A stretch of DNA of 64,000 nucleotides from Roseomonas sp. (GCA_020249505.1 JADCFN010000005.1:124001-188000); one strand, 5' to 3'. Shown: positions 1 through 9,472, counted from the first letter of the stretch. The notes: a model not told the origin generated them from the sequence alone. A program made the numbers and translations.

Positions 1-1
1 C

Positions 2-40
2 GAGGAATTGCTGCGCCCGCCCGCGCGCAGCCGAAATTGA
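2..40 (+). CDS. 3' end of an upstream gene, possibly cvpA (partial)
   Basis: An open frame runs in from the left edge and stops at TGA 38-40, reading EELLRPPARSRN at its C-terminus, nine bases before the purF ATG. Only 12 residues are visible, so the sequence itself does not identify the protein. In many proteobacteria the gene just before purF is cvpA (colicin V production membrane protein); the name rests on that neighbour relationship alone. Confidence 0.3.
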   Translation, partial: EELLRPPARSRN

Positions 41-48
41 GGTTACCC

Positions 49-1509
49 ATGCCGCGTGTCGCGCAATTTGAGGATGACAAGCCGCATGAGGAATGCGGCG
101 TCTTCGGCGTGTGGAATGGCGGCGATGCTGCGGCACTGACCGCGCTTGGCCTGCATGCTTTGCAGCATCGCGGTCAGGAAGCTGCCGGGATTGTGACCCT
201 GGATGAGGCCGGGCTTTTTCATGCCCATAAGGGGCTTGGCCTGGTTGGCGATAATTTCGGGGAAGCCAAGGTGATTGCCTCGCTCCGCGGTCCGCATGCG
301 GTGGGACATAATCGCTATGCGACTACCGGCGAGACGGCTTTGCGCAATGTGCAGCCGCTTTACGCGGATTTTGAATTTGGTGGTTTTGCGGTCGCGCATA
401 ATGGCAATCTGACCAATGCCTATGCGCTGAAGCGCGCGCTTGTGCGGCGCGGTTGTCTGTTCCAAAGCACCACGGATTCGGAAGTTTTCATTCATCTGAT
501 CGCCATCAGCCTTTATTCCACCGTCATTGATCGCCTAATTGATGCACTGAAGCAGGTGCAGGGCGCCTATTCCCTGGTTGCCTTGCATAATGGCGCGCTG
601 ATTGGTGCGCGTGATCCGCTTGGCGTGCGTCCTCTTGTGTTGGGGCGTCTGGCCAATGGCGGGTTGGTACTGGCGTCTGAGACCTGTGCCTTGGATATCG
701 TGGGTGCAGAATTTGTGCGCGATATCGAGGCGGGCGAATTGGTGGTGATTGACAATACCGGCCTGCGCAGCATCAAGCCTTTTGCGCGCACCGATAGCCG
801 CTTTTGCATTTTTGAATATATCTATTTCGCGCGGCCAGACAGCGTCATGGAAGGCACGCCGGTTTATGAAACGCGCAAGCGCATCGGCGCCGAATTGGCG
901 CGCGAAAGCGGTGTGGCAGCGGATTTGATCGTGCCGGTGCCGGATTCTGGCGTGCCGGCGGCCATGGGTTATGCGGTAGAAGCCGGCATCCCGTTTGAGC
1001 TTGGCATTATCCGCAATCATTATGTTGGGCGCACCTTCATTGAACCGACAGATCAGATTCGCAATCTGGGCGTGAAGCTGAAGCACAGCGCCAATCGCGC
1101 CATGTTGCAGGGCAAGCGCGTGGTGCTGGTGGATGATTCCATCGTGCGCGGCACCACCAGTCGTAAGATTGTTGAAATGGTGCGGCAAGCAGGGGCAACA
1201 GAAGTGCATATGCGCATTTCGTCGCCGCCCACCACACATTCCTGCTATTATGGCATTGACACGCCTGAGCGTGCGCATCTGATGGCGGCCAAGCATGACC
1301 TGGCGGAGATGGCGCGCATCATTGGCGTGGATAGCCTGGCTTTCATTTCGCTCGATGGCCTCTATCGCGCGCTTGGGCAGCCCGCGCGTGATGCCGCCAA
1401 GCCGCATTTCTGCGATGCCTGCTTTACCGGCGATTATGCCATTCCGCTGACGGATTGGACGGATAATGCGGACCGGCAGCTTTCCTTGCTGCAGCCGGCG
1501 GGGCAGTGA
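49..1509 (+). CDS. purF: Amidophosphoribosyltransferase PurF
   Basis: Catalyses the first committed step of purine synthesis, making 5-phosphoribosylamine from PRPP and glutamine in the cytoplasm. 486 residues, usual for PurF. A short propeptide precedes the HEECGVFGVW motif, whose Cys should become the N-terminal nucleophile of the class II glutamine amidotransferase domain after processing. Family motifs follow: GHNRYATTG, the SETCALD region, and the PRPP-binding VVLVDDSIVRGTT in the C-terminal phosphoribosyltransferase half. The ATG at 49 is preferred to the in-frame TTG at 37, which adds only four residues and lies inside the preceding gene. The SDR gene starts three bases after the stop. 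Confidence 0.97.
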   Translation: MPRVAQFEDDKPHEECGVFGVWNGGDAAALTALGLHALQHRGQEAAGIVTLDEAGLFHAHKGLGLVGDNFGEAKVIASLRGPHAVGHNRYATTGETALRNVQPLYADFEFGGFAVAHNGNLTNAYALKRALVRRGCLFQSTTDSEVFIHLIAISLYSTVIDRLIDALKQVQGAYSLVALHNGALIGARDPLGVRPLVLGRLANGGLVLASETCALDIVGAEFVRDIEAGELVVIDNTGLRSIKPFARTDSRFCIFEYIYFARPDSVMEGTPVYETRKRIGAELARESGVAADLIVPVPDSGVPAAMGYAVEAGIPFELGIIRNHYVGRTFIEPTDQIRNLGVKLKHSANRAMLQGKRVVLVDDSIVRGTTSRKIVEMVRQAGATEVHMRISSPPTTHSCYYGIDTPERAHLMAAKHDLAEMARIIGVDSLAFISLDGLYRALGQPARDAAKPHFCDACFTGDYAIPLTDWTDNADRQLSLLQPAGQ

Positions 1510-1511
1510 CC

Positions 1512-2225
1512 ATGGCAGAATTGGAAGGTCGTGTTGCGCTGATCACTGGTGCGTCGCGTGGGATTGGCGCTGCACTCGCCTTGGAATTGGCGAAGCTTGG
1601 CGCGCAATGCGTGCTGGTGGCGCGCACCCAGGGCGGGCTTGAAGAAGTGGATGACGCGATCCGCAGCGCCGGCGGCAAGCCCGCGACGCTGCTGCCCTTT
1701 GATTTGCAAAAGGCCGAGAAAGATATTGATATGATCGGGCCTTCCATTGTGGAACGCTTCGGTCGGCTTGATATTCTGGTGCATAATGCGGGCACGCTGA
1801 ACAAGCTGACGCCGGTTGCGCATATAGAACCACGCGATTGGGCAGAGGTGATGGCGGTGAACCTGACCGCAAGCTGGCGCCTGATCCGCAGCTGCGATCC
1901 GCCCTTGCGCGCTTCCGATGCGGGGCGGGCGGTGTTTGTCACCAGCGGGCGAGTGCTTAGGCCGCGCGCCTATTGGGGCATGTATGGTGCCTCCAAGGCG
2001 GGCATGGAACATCTGGTGATGACATGGGCGCAGGAGGTTGAGGCCACGCCCTTGCGCGTAAACCTTGTTGATCCTGACATTGTCGCCACCAAAATGCGCG
2101 CCGCTGCCATGCCGGGCGAAGATCCCTCCACGATCCCACAACCTACAGATGTCGCGCCTGGCATCGCGGCGCTTTGCTTGCCCAGCGAAACCCGCAATGG
2201 CGCGCGGGTAATGCTAGGGGGATAG
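1512..2225 (+). CDS. Short-chain dehydrogenase/reductase (SDR) family oxidoreductase
   Basis: A 237-residue classical SDR. The N-terminal Rossmann motif TGASRGIG is visible, followed by the NAG motif in ILVHNAGTL, a catalytic Ser in VFVTSGR and the YGASKAG Tyr/Lys pair, so it should be an active NAD(P)(H) oxidoreductase. It follows purF with a two-base gap and precedes the transglycosylase gene by seven bases, which suggests co-transcription. The substrate cannot be read from the sequence. I chose ATG 1512 over the GTG at 1506, which overlaps the purF stop, because the extra two residues add nothing conserved. Confidence 0.9.
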   Translation: MAELEGRVALITGASRGIGAALALELAKLGAQCVLVARTQGGLEEVDDAIRSAGGKPATLLPFDLQKAEKDIDMIGPSIVERFGRLDILVHNAGTLNKLTPVAHIEPRDWAEVMAVNLTASWRLIRSCDPPLRASDAGRAVFVTSGRVLRPRAYWGMYGASKAGMEHLVMTWAQEVEATPLRVNLVDPDIVATKMRAAAMPGEDPSTIPQPTDVAPGIAALCLPSETRNGARVMLGG

Positions 2226-2232
2226 TGGTGCC

Positions 2233-4317
2233 ATGAAGGTTCCGCGCCGGTTGCTTCTAAGCCTGCCGCTGCTGCTTCCCGGTGCGGCTATCGCACAAAC
2301 CGCGACATCTCAGGCTGCGCGCATTACCGCCGGCAAGGCTGCCATCACCGCGGCCAATGGTGCACGCTGGGCCGAAGCCGATACCTATGCCGCTGCCGCC
2401 GATCCTTTGGTTGCGAAGATCGTACTGTGGATGCGCCTCACGCATCGTACTGCACCCGCCACCGCAGCCGAACTTGCCGGCTTTTTGCGTGAGAACCCCG
2501 ATTGGCCCCTGGCGGATACCATCGCGCGCCGAGCAGAAGCAGCCTTCGGTGGCCCCGCAGATGATGCGCTGGCGCTGGCGCATTTCATTACCTTTCCGCC
2601 ACGCAGCTTGTCTGCCGCGCTCCGTCATGCCGAGGCACTGACACGCGGCACAAGAACCCAGGCGCAGTCGGGTAATTTCCTGGATATGATGCGGCGCGGG
2701 CCGGATAATTCACCCGGTGCTGCGTCGCGGCCGAGCACTGAAGCCGGGCCAGACCTGCAAGGCGAAGCGGGCGCCCAGCAGACACTCCGCCGCGCCTGGG
2801 TGGAAGCGCCTGGCGATGCTGCTACAGAGGCGTCCATCATGGCGCAATTCGGCCGGCTACTGACTGCGGATGATCACCAGAAGCGTTTTGATCGGCTGTT
2901 TTTCGCGCGCGACATGCAAGGTGCGCAGCGCGCCCTGGAACGCTTAAGCGGTGTGCCGCGTGGTTCAGGCCAAATGCGTATGGCCTTGGCTGGAGAGCCT
3001 GAGATAACGCAAGTTATGCTCCGACCACTTGATCTTGGCTGGGCCTATGAAAGGGCCAGGCTTCTGCGTCGTCGGGACCAGGACAATGACGCGGTCGCAA
3101 GCTGGATTGTCGCGGAACCTTTCCAGGCGAATATGGACGCCGAAATCGCGCGCGCGGTCTGGGCGGAAAGACAAATCCTGGCACGCAAGCTTTTGCGGCT
3201 GAATAATGCAAAAGATGCGCACCGCATCGCTGCCTTTCACGGCCAGCCCATGGGCAGCGAAGGGCGCCTGGAAGCGGAATTCCTGGCGGGCTTCATCGCG
3301 CTGCGCTTTTTGAATGAACCGGTCCTGGCACAGCGGCATTTTGTCGCCATGGCGCTAGGCACACGTTCCGTCATTTCCCGCGCGCGCGCCTTTTATTGGG
3401 AAGGCCGCGCGCTGGCCGCGCGGGGTGCCAATGCCGCCGCGCGAGAACGCTACGCGGCTGCCGCGCAATTGCCGACAGCCTTTTATGGCCAGCTTGCCGC
3501 CCTCACCATGGGTGAAAGCCAGGAATCACTTGACCGTCGCCTGCGCGCGCTGCAAACGCCGCCGGTTGACCAAAGGCGAGCACAAGAATTCGCGCAGCGC
3601 GAATTGGCGCGGGTGGTGACTACCCTGGCAGAGTTGGGGGATACGCGCCGCACACGGGTTTTCCTGCTGCGCTTGCGCGCGGTTTCGGCTGATTCGCAGG
3701 ACAGGTTGCTGACGGTGCGGCTGGCCAATCACATCGGCCGGCCGGATCATGCGGTTTGGGTGGCGCGGGGTTCGGCGATTGAAGGCGATGTCCTGCTGCC
3801 GGAAGGCTGGCCCACTCCCTTCCGCGTGCCTGTGACATCGCCAGAGCCTGCCTTTATCTTCTCAGTGACAAGGCAGGAAAGCAATTTCGATACGGAAGCC
3901 GTCAGCAGCGCCAATGCGCGCGGGCTGATGCAGTTATTGCCCTCCACCGCGCAGCTTGTTGCGCGCAGGCTTGGCATGAATTTCCGCGTTGAAATGCTCA
4001 CCGCCGATCCCCAGGCCAATATCAAGCTGGGCGCGGCCTATCTGGATGAAATGCTTGGGCGCTTTGAAGGCTCGCTCGTGATGGCGGCGGGGGCCTATAA
4101 TGCCGGGCCGCGGCGCGTGGATGAATGGCTGGTGACCTATGGCAATCCACTGCGCGGGGAGCGTGATCTTCTCGATTGGATGGAAATGATCCCCTTCGCT
4201 GAGACGCGCAATTACGTGCAGCGCATTGTGGAAGGTGCCGTGATTTATCGCGCGCGCCAGAATCCGCCGGCCACTGCGCCGCACCCCATGGCAAGCTGGC
4301 TGGCCAGCACAAAATGA
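2233..4317 (+). CDS. Soluble lytic murein transglycosylase (Slt70-like)
   Basis: A 694-residue periplasmic enzyme that would cleave the MurNAc-GlcNAc bond of peptidoglycan with 1,6-anhydro formation. A Sec signal peptide (MKVPRRLLLSLPLLLPGAAIAQ) is followed by a long Ala/Arg-rich alpha-helical superhelix (about residues 30-520). The C-terminal SLT (family 1 transglycosylase) domain has the catalytic Glu549 in RQESNF, then ARGLMQLLPSTA and AAGAYNAGP, all hallmarks of the fold. Length and domain order fit Slt70-type enzymes with an alphaproteobacterial N-terminal part. It overlaps pgpA by four bases (ATGA). Confidence 0.93.
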   Translation: MKVPRRLLLSLPLLLPGAAIAQTATSQAARITAGKAAITAANGARWAEADTYAAAADPLVAKIVLWMRLTHRTAPATAAELAGFLRENPDWPLADTIARRAEAAFGGPADDALALAHFITFPPRSLSAALRHAEALTRGTRTQAQSGNFLDMMRRGPDNSPGAASRPSTEAGPDLQGEAGAQQTLRRAWVEAPGDAATEASIMAQFGRLLTADDHQKRFDRLFFARDMQGAQRALERLSGVPRGSGQMRMALAGEPEITQVMLRPLDLGWAYERARLLRRRDQDNDAVASWIVAEPFQANMDAEIARAVWAERQILARKLLRLNNAKDAHRIAAFHGQPMGSEGRLEAEFLAGFIALRFLNEPVLAQRHFVAMALGTRSVISRARAFYWEGRALAARGANAAARERYAAAAQLPTAFYGQLAALTMGESQESLDRRLRALQTPPVDQRRAQEFAQRELARVVTTLAELGDTRRTRVFLLRLRAVSADSQDRLLTVRLANHIGRPDHAVWVARGSAIEGDVLLPEGWPTPFRVPVTSPEPAFIFSVTRQESNFDTEAVSSANARGLMQLLPSTAQLVARRLGMNFRVEMLTADPQANIKLGAAYLDEMLGRFEGSLVMAAGAYNAGPRRVDEWLVTYGNPLRGERDLLDWMEMIPFAETRNYVQRIVEGAVIYRARQNPPATAPHPMASWLASTK

Positions 4318-4763
4318 ACCTGCCCCTGCTGGTCGCGACTGTCGGCGGCATTGGCCGGCTGAAACCAGCGCCTGGCACTTGGGGGTCCTTGGTGGTTTTG
4401 CCGGCCGCCTTGCTTGGGCCACTTGCTGCCTTGTTGCTTGCCCTGCTGGTGACGCTGATCGGCTTTTACGCCGTGCGCGAAGTGCTGCGCGACACACCCA
4501 ATCAAGACCCCGGCTGGATTGTGGTGGATGAGGCTGCGGGCATGCTGATAGCTCTGGCGGGTTTGAGTGTGGATGCCAGCCTTTGGGGCGTGCTGATTGC
4601 CTTTGGCCTTTTTCGCATTTTCGATATCCTGAAACCTTGGCCGGTGTCCTGGGCAGATCAGCAAAAGGGCGCCTTTGGTGTCATGCTGGATGATGTTATC
4701 GCGGGGGTGCTGGCGGCCTTGGCGCTGATCCTGGGGCGCCCCATTTTGCCGGGAGTAATCTGA
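4314..4763 (+). CDS. pgpA: Phosphatidylglycerophosphatase A
   Basis: A 149-residue integral membrane protein that dephosphorylates phosphatidylglycerol phosphate, the step after PgsA (also in this window, at 15.9 kb). The family signature is visible: GIGRLKPAPGTWGSL near the N-terminus, the IVVDEAAGM acidic motif in the middle, then a FRIFDILKPWPV segment and the LDDVIAGVLA C-terminal motif. Several hydrophobic helices separate these motifs. Translationally coupled to the lytic transglycosylase (four-base overlap) and followed three bases later by pncC. Confidence 0.95.
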   Translation: MNLPLLVATVGGIGRLKPAPGTWGSLVVLPAALLGPLAALLLALLVTLIGFYAVREVLRDTPNQDPGWIVVDEAAGMLIALAGLSVDASLWGVLIAFGLFRIFDILKPWPVSWADQQKGAFGVMLDDVIAGVLAALALILGRPILPGVI

Positions 4764-4766
4764 CCC

Positions 4767-5261
4767 ATGCTGCCCGATGCAACGATTGATCAGGCGCGCA
4801 GCTTGCTGGCGCAGATGGATGCCAAAGGAATGACCTTGGCGACAGCAGAATCCTGCACCGGCGGGCTGATCGCTGCGGCGCTGACGGCGATTGCGGGATC
4901 CTCTTCCGTGGTCATGGCGGGCTTCGTCACTTACGCGAACGACGCCAAGCAGAAGATGGTGGGGGTGCGCCCCGAAACGCTGGCGGCGCAGGGCGCGGTC
5001 AGTGAAGAAGTGGCGCGCGAAATGGCGGAAGGGGCGCGGGCGCGCGCGGGTGTTTCACTCGCACTTTCCTGCACCGGCATTGCGGGGCCAGGTGGCGCCA
5101 CGCCTGGCAAGCCGGTGGGGTTGGTCTTCATCGGTTGCGCACGCGAAGGCGCGCCCACCGTGGTGGAACGCCATGTCTTTCCGGGTGATCGCGCGGCGGT
5201 GCGCGCGGCAACGGTGGCGGCGTCGCTTGATCTTGCCGCGCGGCGTATCGTGGAAGCCTGA
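4767..5261 (+). CDS. pncC: CinA C-terminal domain protein / nicotinamide-nucleotide amidohydrolase
   Basis: A 164-residue stand-alone CinA-C domain (PncC/YgaD type), which in characterised members deamidates nicotinamide mononucleotide to nicotinate mononucleotide in NAD salvage. The family motif TAESCTGGLIAAALT is at residues about 29-43, and later SCTGIAGPGGATPGKPVG covers the second conserved loop. The N-terminal MoCF-like half of full CinA is absent, as in many proteobacteria. Its immediate pairing with pgpA is common in alphaproteobacteria. Confidence 0.93.
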   Translation: MLPDATIDQARSLLAQMDAKGMTLATAESCTGGLIAAALTAIAGSSSVVMAGFVTYANDAKQKMVGVRPETLAAQGAVSEEVAREMAEGARARAGVSLALSCTGIAGPGGATPGKPVGLVFIGCAREGAPTVVERHVFPGDRAAVRAATVAASLDLAARRIVEA

Positions 5262-5402
5262 CCGACGGCTTGCGGTGCGGCCATACTGGTCGCAGGATGG
5301 GCGCAACACAGAACAAGCGGGGGAAGGTCAGGGCTTGGGTGCGCTGTGCGCTCAGCCATTCCTCTGCCGGTGCTGTGCCGAACACCGAATGAGGAGACTT
5401 CC

Positions 5403-5741
5403 ATGGCAGCCCCGCCTTCCGCACGCCGCGACCGCATCAATCCGGATTTCCCGAAGCTGGTGGAGATGACCCACCAATATGTCTATGGCGATGTCTGGGA
5501 ACGCCCACAGCTTTCCAAGCGCGACCGTTCGATGGTGACGATTGCAGCGCTTGTGGCGCTTGGCTGGCAGGATCAATTGAACAGCCATATCGGCCGCGGC
5601 CTGACCAATGGCCTATCGCGTGAGGAAATCTCAGAAATCATCACGCATCTTTCCATGTATTCCGGCTGGCCATCTGCGATGACGGCAGCGCATGTCGCCG
5701 TTGATGTGTTTGAAGCGCAGGATCAGGCAAAGAAGGGCTGA
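5403..5741 (+). CDS. Carboxymuconolactone decarboxylase family protein
   Basis: A 112-residue all-helical protein of the CMD/AhpD-like superfamily. Visible family features are the RDRSMVTIAALVALGW segment and the NGLSREEISEIITHLSMYSGWPSA helix pair. The AhpD redox Cys-X-X-Cys motif is absent, so a peroxidase-type role is unlikely and a gamma-carboxymuconolactone decarboxylase-like or lyase role is more plausible. ATG 5403 is chosen because GAGGAG lies just upstream; an in-frame ATG at 5346 would add unconserved residues. First gene of a closely spaced run reaching 10807. Confidence 0.85.
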   Translation: MAAPPSARRDRINPDFPKLVEMTHQYVYGDVWERPQLSKRDRSMVTIAALVALGWQDQLNSHIGRGLTNGLSREEISEIITHLSMYSGWPSAMTAAHVAVDVFEAQDQAKKG

Positions 5742-5745
5742 TGCG

Positions 5746-6681
5746 ATGAAAATAGGTTTCATCGGCCTTGGCACCATGGGTGCCTTCATGGCCGCCAATC
5801 TACAAAAGGCCGGCTATCAATTGGTGGTGCATGACATCCGCCGCGAAGCCGGCGCCAATCGGCTCGCCGCCGGGGCCACCTGGGCGGAAACACCCAAGGC
5901 GGTCGCTGAGCAATGCGAAGTGATTTTCACCTCTCTGCCCGGGCCGAAGGAAGTGGAGCCGGTAATTTTCGGCACCGATGGCATTCTGGCCGGGGTGCAA
6001 AAGGGTGCGGCCTATTTCGATCTTTCCACCAATTCCCAGGCGCTGATGAAGCGCATGGCCGAAGCACTCGCGACCAAGGGCGCTTATGGTTTTGACGCGC
6101 CCGTCAGCGGCGGGCCGAAGGGGGCTGAGACCGGCAAGCTTGCGATTTGGGTCGGCGGCGACAAGGCCGTGTTCGACAAATACAAGAAGGTGCTGGACGC
6201 CTTTGGTGACCAGGCCGCCTATATCGGGCCGATCGGCACCGCGACGGTGGCGAAGCTCGTGCACAATATGGCGGGCTATGCGATCCAAACCGCGATGGCC
6301 GAAGTGTTTTCCATGGGCGTGAAGGCGGGGATGGACCCGCTTGATCTCTGGAAGGCCGTGCGCCAGGGCGCGCTGGGGCGCAAGCGCACTTTTGACCGCA
6401 TCACGGACCAATTCCTGGTGGATAAATATGACCCGCCGGCCTTTGCGCTGAAACTGGCGCATAAGGATGTGACCTTGGCGGTGACCATGGGCCGCGAATT
6501 GAACGTACCGATGCGATTCTGCAATCTGGCGCTGGAAGAAATGAATGAGGCGCTGAACCGTGGTTGGGAGAACCTCGACAGCCGCGTGCCCATGAAGCTG
6601 CAATTGGAACGCGCGGGTGTGCAAATCAAATGCGATCCGGCGGCGGTGCAAGCCGTGCTGGATGCGGATAAGGCGAAGTAA
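5746..6681 (+). CDS. NAD(P)-dependent 3-hydroxyisobutyrate dehydrogenase-family oxidoreductase
   Basis: A 311-residue beta-hydroxyacid dehydrogenase. The N-terminal Rossmann motif GFIGLGTMGAFMAANL is followed by the family substrate motif DAPVSGGPKGAE at about residues 118-129 and the catalytic Lys region in GTATVAKLVHNM. Members oxidise 3-hydroxyisobutyrate, tartronate semialdehyde, 6-phosphogluconate-like or glyoxylate-type substrates. The ATG at 5746 begins exactly at the Rossmann motif; an earlier start would lie inside the preceding gene. The context suggests one oxidation or reduction step in a catabolic pathway, substrate unknown. Confidence 0.9.
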   Translation: MKIGFIGLGTMGAFMAANLQKAGYQLVVHDIRREAGANRLAAGATWAETPKAVAEQCEVIFTSLPGPKEVEPVIFGTDGILAGVQKGAAYFDLSTNSQALMKRMAEALATKGAYGFDAPVSGGPKGAETGKLAIWVGGDKAVFDKYKKVLDAFGDQAAYIGPIGTATVAKLVHNMAGYAIQTAMAEVFSMGVKAGMDPLDLWKAVRQGALGRKRTFDRITDQFLVDKYDPPAFALKLAHKDVTLAVTMGRELNVPMRFCNLALEEMNEALNRGWENLDSRVPMKLQLERAGVQIKCDPAAVQAVLDADKAK

Positions 6682-6687
6682 CCCAGC

Positions 6688-8661
6688 ATGGCCTTGCTGA
6701 TGCAACAGCCGGGGCGGATTGGGCCGCTCCGGATGAAAAACCGGCTCATCATGGCGCCGATGGGCACGAATTTCAGCACCAGCGATGGTCTCTCAACTGA
6801 ACGCGACCGCGCCTATTACGAAGAACGCGCCAAGGGTGGTGTCGCCGCCATTGTGACCGAAGCCATGGCGGTGAGTGCAGGTGGGCGCGCGCATAATAAT
6901 TCGCTTTGGATTTATCATGACCGCTTCATCCCTGGTCTGGCGCGGCTGGTGGAAGGGATCAAGCGGCATGATTGCGTGACGGTTGGCCAGCTTAACCATC
7001 GCGGCGCATTGCTGCGCCGGATGGTGTTGAATATGGAACCGGTGGGGCCTTCGCCCTGGCGCAATCCGAATACGGGGGATGAGGTGCGCCCGCTTGATCA
7101 GGCGGAGATCACCGAAATCCAGAAGGATTTTGTCGCGGCCGCCAGGCGGCTTTGGCAGGCGGGTTATGATGCGGTGGAATTGCACGCCGCCAATGGGTAT
7201 CTGTTCCATCAATTTCTGACGCAGCGGATCAATCAGCGCACGGACCGCTATGGCGGGTCGCTGGAAAACCGCGCGCGCTTGCTGCTGGAAACCGTGCATC
7301 GGTTGCGTGACGCGCTGCCGGATTTCCCGCTTTGGGTGCGGATTTCCTGCACAGAATATTGCGATGATGGCTATCCGATTGAAGAAATGGTGGAACTCGC
7401 CAAGCTGCTGGAAGCGGCGGGGGTGACCGCGCTTGATCTTTCAGGCGGGACGAATGAAAGCCCGGAATTGTCGCGCTTCTGCATCCAGCCGCCGTCCATG
7501 CCGCGGCGTACTTTGGAACCGCATGCCAAGCCGATCACGGCGGCAGTTTCGATCCCCACGATTATCGCCGGGCGCATTCTCTCGCCTGAGGATGCGGAAG
7601 CGGTGCTCGCTTCGGGTGCGGCGGATTATGTCTCGCTCGGCCGTGCGCTGACGGCGGATGCGCATTGGCCGCGCAAGGCGTTTGGCGAGAGCAAGGTCGC
7701 CATTCGTGGCTGCATTTCCTGCAATGTCTGTTTTGAACGTCTGACCCTGGAACGTGATGTCGCCTGTGTGGTGAACCCCATGCTCGGCACGGAATTGGAA
7801 GCGCCGGAATTCATTGATGGGCCCTTCGCGCCGGCAGCGGTGAAACAGCGCGTGTTGATTCTGGGTGCTGGCTTGGCGGGGGCTGAGGTCGCGCGCCTCG
7901 CCGCCGCACGCGGGCATGAAGTGGAAATCTGGGAAAATTCGGCGCGCGCTGGCGGGCAGGTGCATCTGGCCGTGGCCGCACCGGATAAGGAAGAAGTGCG
8001 CCCTGCCTGGTCCTGGCGATGGGATCAGGTGATCGCGCTTGGTGTGCCGGTGCGCTATGGCGTCACAGCCACTGCCGCTGCCATCAGGGCTTTCGCGCCG
8101 GATCATGTGGTGGTGGCGACCGGCGCCAAGCCGCGCCCGCTGACGCTGCCAGGGGCCTCGCCCCTGCAAGCCTGGGACGTCATTGCCAATCCAGCTTTGG
8201 TGCCTGAAGGCGCGCGGCTGGCGGTGATTGGTGGCGGCATTGTCGGGCTGGAAGTGGCGGATGTGTTGATCCAGCGCGGTTGTCGCCTCTCAATCCTTGA
8301 GGCGCTACCCGCCATCGCCCCCGCCATGGCGCGCAATAACCGCACCGATCTGATGATCCGCCTGCGCGCAGCCGGCACCAGCTTCCACACCAAGGTGCGC
8401 GATGCGCGCATGCTGGGCGATGCGCTGCATTTCACGGAAGATGGCACCGCGCGAAAGGTGCCTGGCGTCACGCAGGTGATTGCCGCGATTGGCGCGCTGC
8501 CCAATCTTGATGCGCTGCCAGCGGTGGAAGCGAGCGGCATTCCCTTTACGGTGGTGGGTGACGCCAATCAGCCTGGTGATTTTCTGTCCGTCTTGCGCGA
8601 TGCCTCTATGGTCGGGCTCGCGCTTGGGATGGTGCCGGCAAAACAGGAGCATATGGCATGA
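6688..8661 (+). CDS. FMN/Fe-S/FAD oxidoreductase of the old yellow enzyme type (2,4-dienoyl-CoA reductase / trimethylamine dehydrogenase class)
   Basis: A 657-residue multidomain flavoprotein. Residues 1 to about 330 form an OYE-type TIM barrel (HAANGYLFHQFLTQRIN and NQRTDRYGGSLENRARLLLE motifs). A cysteine cluster CISCNVC plus a further Cys 11 residues on should bind a 4Fe-4S cluster; its Cx2Cx2C spacing looks more like trimethylamine dehydrogenase than FadH. The C-terminal half has two dinucleotide folds (LILGAGLAGAEVARLAAARG and LAVIGGGIVGLEVADVL). Likely reduces or demethylates a small unsaturated or amine substrate. It overlaps the next gene by four bases. Confidence 0.92.
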   Translation: MALLMQQPGRIGPLRMKNRLIMAPMGTNFSTSDGLSTERDRAYYEERAKGGVAAIVTEAMAVSAGGRAHNNSLWIYHDRFIPGLARLVEGIKRHDCVTVGQLNHRGALLRRMVLNMEPVGPSPWRNPNTGDEVRPLDQAEITEIQKDFVAAARRLWQAGYDAVELHAANGYLFHQFLTQRINQRTDRYGGSLENRARLLLETVHRLRDALPDFPLWVRISCTEYCDDGYPIEEMVELAKLLEAAGVTALDLSGGTNESPELSRFCIQPPSMPRRTLEPHAKPITAAVSIPTIIAGRILSPEDAEAVLASGAADYVSLGRALTADAHWPRKAFGESKVAIRGCISCNVCFERLTLERDVACVVNPMLGTELEAPEFIDGPFAPAAVKQRVLILGAGLAGAEVARLAAARGHEVEIWENSARAGGQVHLAVAAPDKEEVRPAWSWRWDQVIALGVPVRYGVTATAAAIRAFAPDHVVVATGAKPRPLTLPGASPLQAWDVIANPALVPEGARLAVIGGGIVGLEVADVLIQRGCRLSILEALPAIAPAMARNNRTDLMIRLRAAGTSFHTKVRDARMLGDALHFTEDGTARKVPGVTQVIAAIGALPNLDALPAVEASGIPFTVVGDANQPGDFLSVLRDASMVGLALGMVPAKQEHMA

Positions 8662-9452
8662 CTGAACCCGAATACCGCGTCTATGCGCTGCGTTACGCCA
8701 TGCGCGATGCCAAGCGCGCCGAGCATTTCATCGGCGGCGATCCGCATGATGCGCCGATGCCGATGGATTACTTCGTCTGGGCCGCGGTGAATGAAGATCG
8801 CGCCGTCATCATTGACACCGGCTTCACGGCAGAGGTCGCCGCCAAGCGCAAGCGCAATTATCTGCGCTGCCCGATTGAAAGCCTGAAGCTGATCGGCGTT
8901 GACCCAGACAAGGTCGAAGATGTGGTGATTTCCCATCTCCATTACGATCACGTCGGCAGCTTCCATAAATTCGCGAAGGCAAAATTTCATTTGCAGGAAC
9001 CGGAAATGCAGTATGCGACCGGCCGCTACATGAAATACCCGAAGCTGCGCCATTCCTTTGAGGTTGAAGATGTGGTTGGCATGGTGCGGATGAATTTTGC
9101 CGAACGCGTTGTGTTCCATAACGGCGATGCGGAAGTGGCGCCGGGCATCACGGTGCATGCCTGTGGCGGGCATTCCATGGGGTTGCAATGCGTGCGCGTG
9201 AATACGGCGCGTGGGCGCGTGGTGCTCGCTTCCGATGTCACGCATTTTTATGAGAATATGGAAGCCGGCCGCCCCTTCACCACGGCGTTTCATATCGGTG
9301 AAATGCTGGAAGGATTTGATAAGCTCCGTGCGCTGGCACCCAGCCCGAAGCACATCGTGCCCGGCCATGATCCGGAAGTGATGCGCCGCTATCCGGCGCT
9401 GCCCGGGCAGGAAGGCATTGTCGTGGAATTGCACCGCGAACCATCAAAATAA
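8658..9452 (+). CDS. Metallo-beta-lactamase-fold hydrolase, N-acyl-homoserine-lactonase-like (AttM/AiiA family)
   Basis: A 264-residue zinc hydrolase. The metal motif H93-L-H95-Y-D97-H98 (HLHYDHVG) is intact, with a later His in CGGHSMG and Asp in LASDVTHF, then a C-terminal HIVPGHDPEV His. This arrangement matches AHL-lactonase-like members. Family enzymes open lactone rings (acyl-homoserine lactones, gamma-butyrolactone). Because the gene is coupled by a four-base overlap to the flavoprotein and sits in a catabolic run, a metabolic lactone is a more likely substrate than a quorum signal, but this is inference. Confidence 0.88.
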   Translation: MTEPEYRVYALRYAMRDAKRAEHFIGGDPHDAPMPMDYFVWAAVNEDRAVIIDTGFTAEVAAKRKRNYLRCPIESLKLIGVDPDKVEDVVISHLHYDHVGSFHKFAKAKFHLQEPEMQYATGRYMKYPKLRHSFEVEDVVGMVRMNFAERVVFHNGDAEVAPGITVHACGGHSMGLQCVRVNTARGRVVLASDVTHFYENMEAGRPFTTAFHIGEMLEGFDKLRALAPSPKHIVPGHDPEVMRRYPALPGQEGIVVELHREPSK

Positions 9453-9472
9453 AAAGAGAGAGGGAGGATGCC

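Noticed and set aside
8658-9452. Quorum-quenching AHL lactonase call
   Set aside because: The family match is good, but no signalling genes are near and the catabolic context fits a metabolic lactone better.
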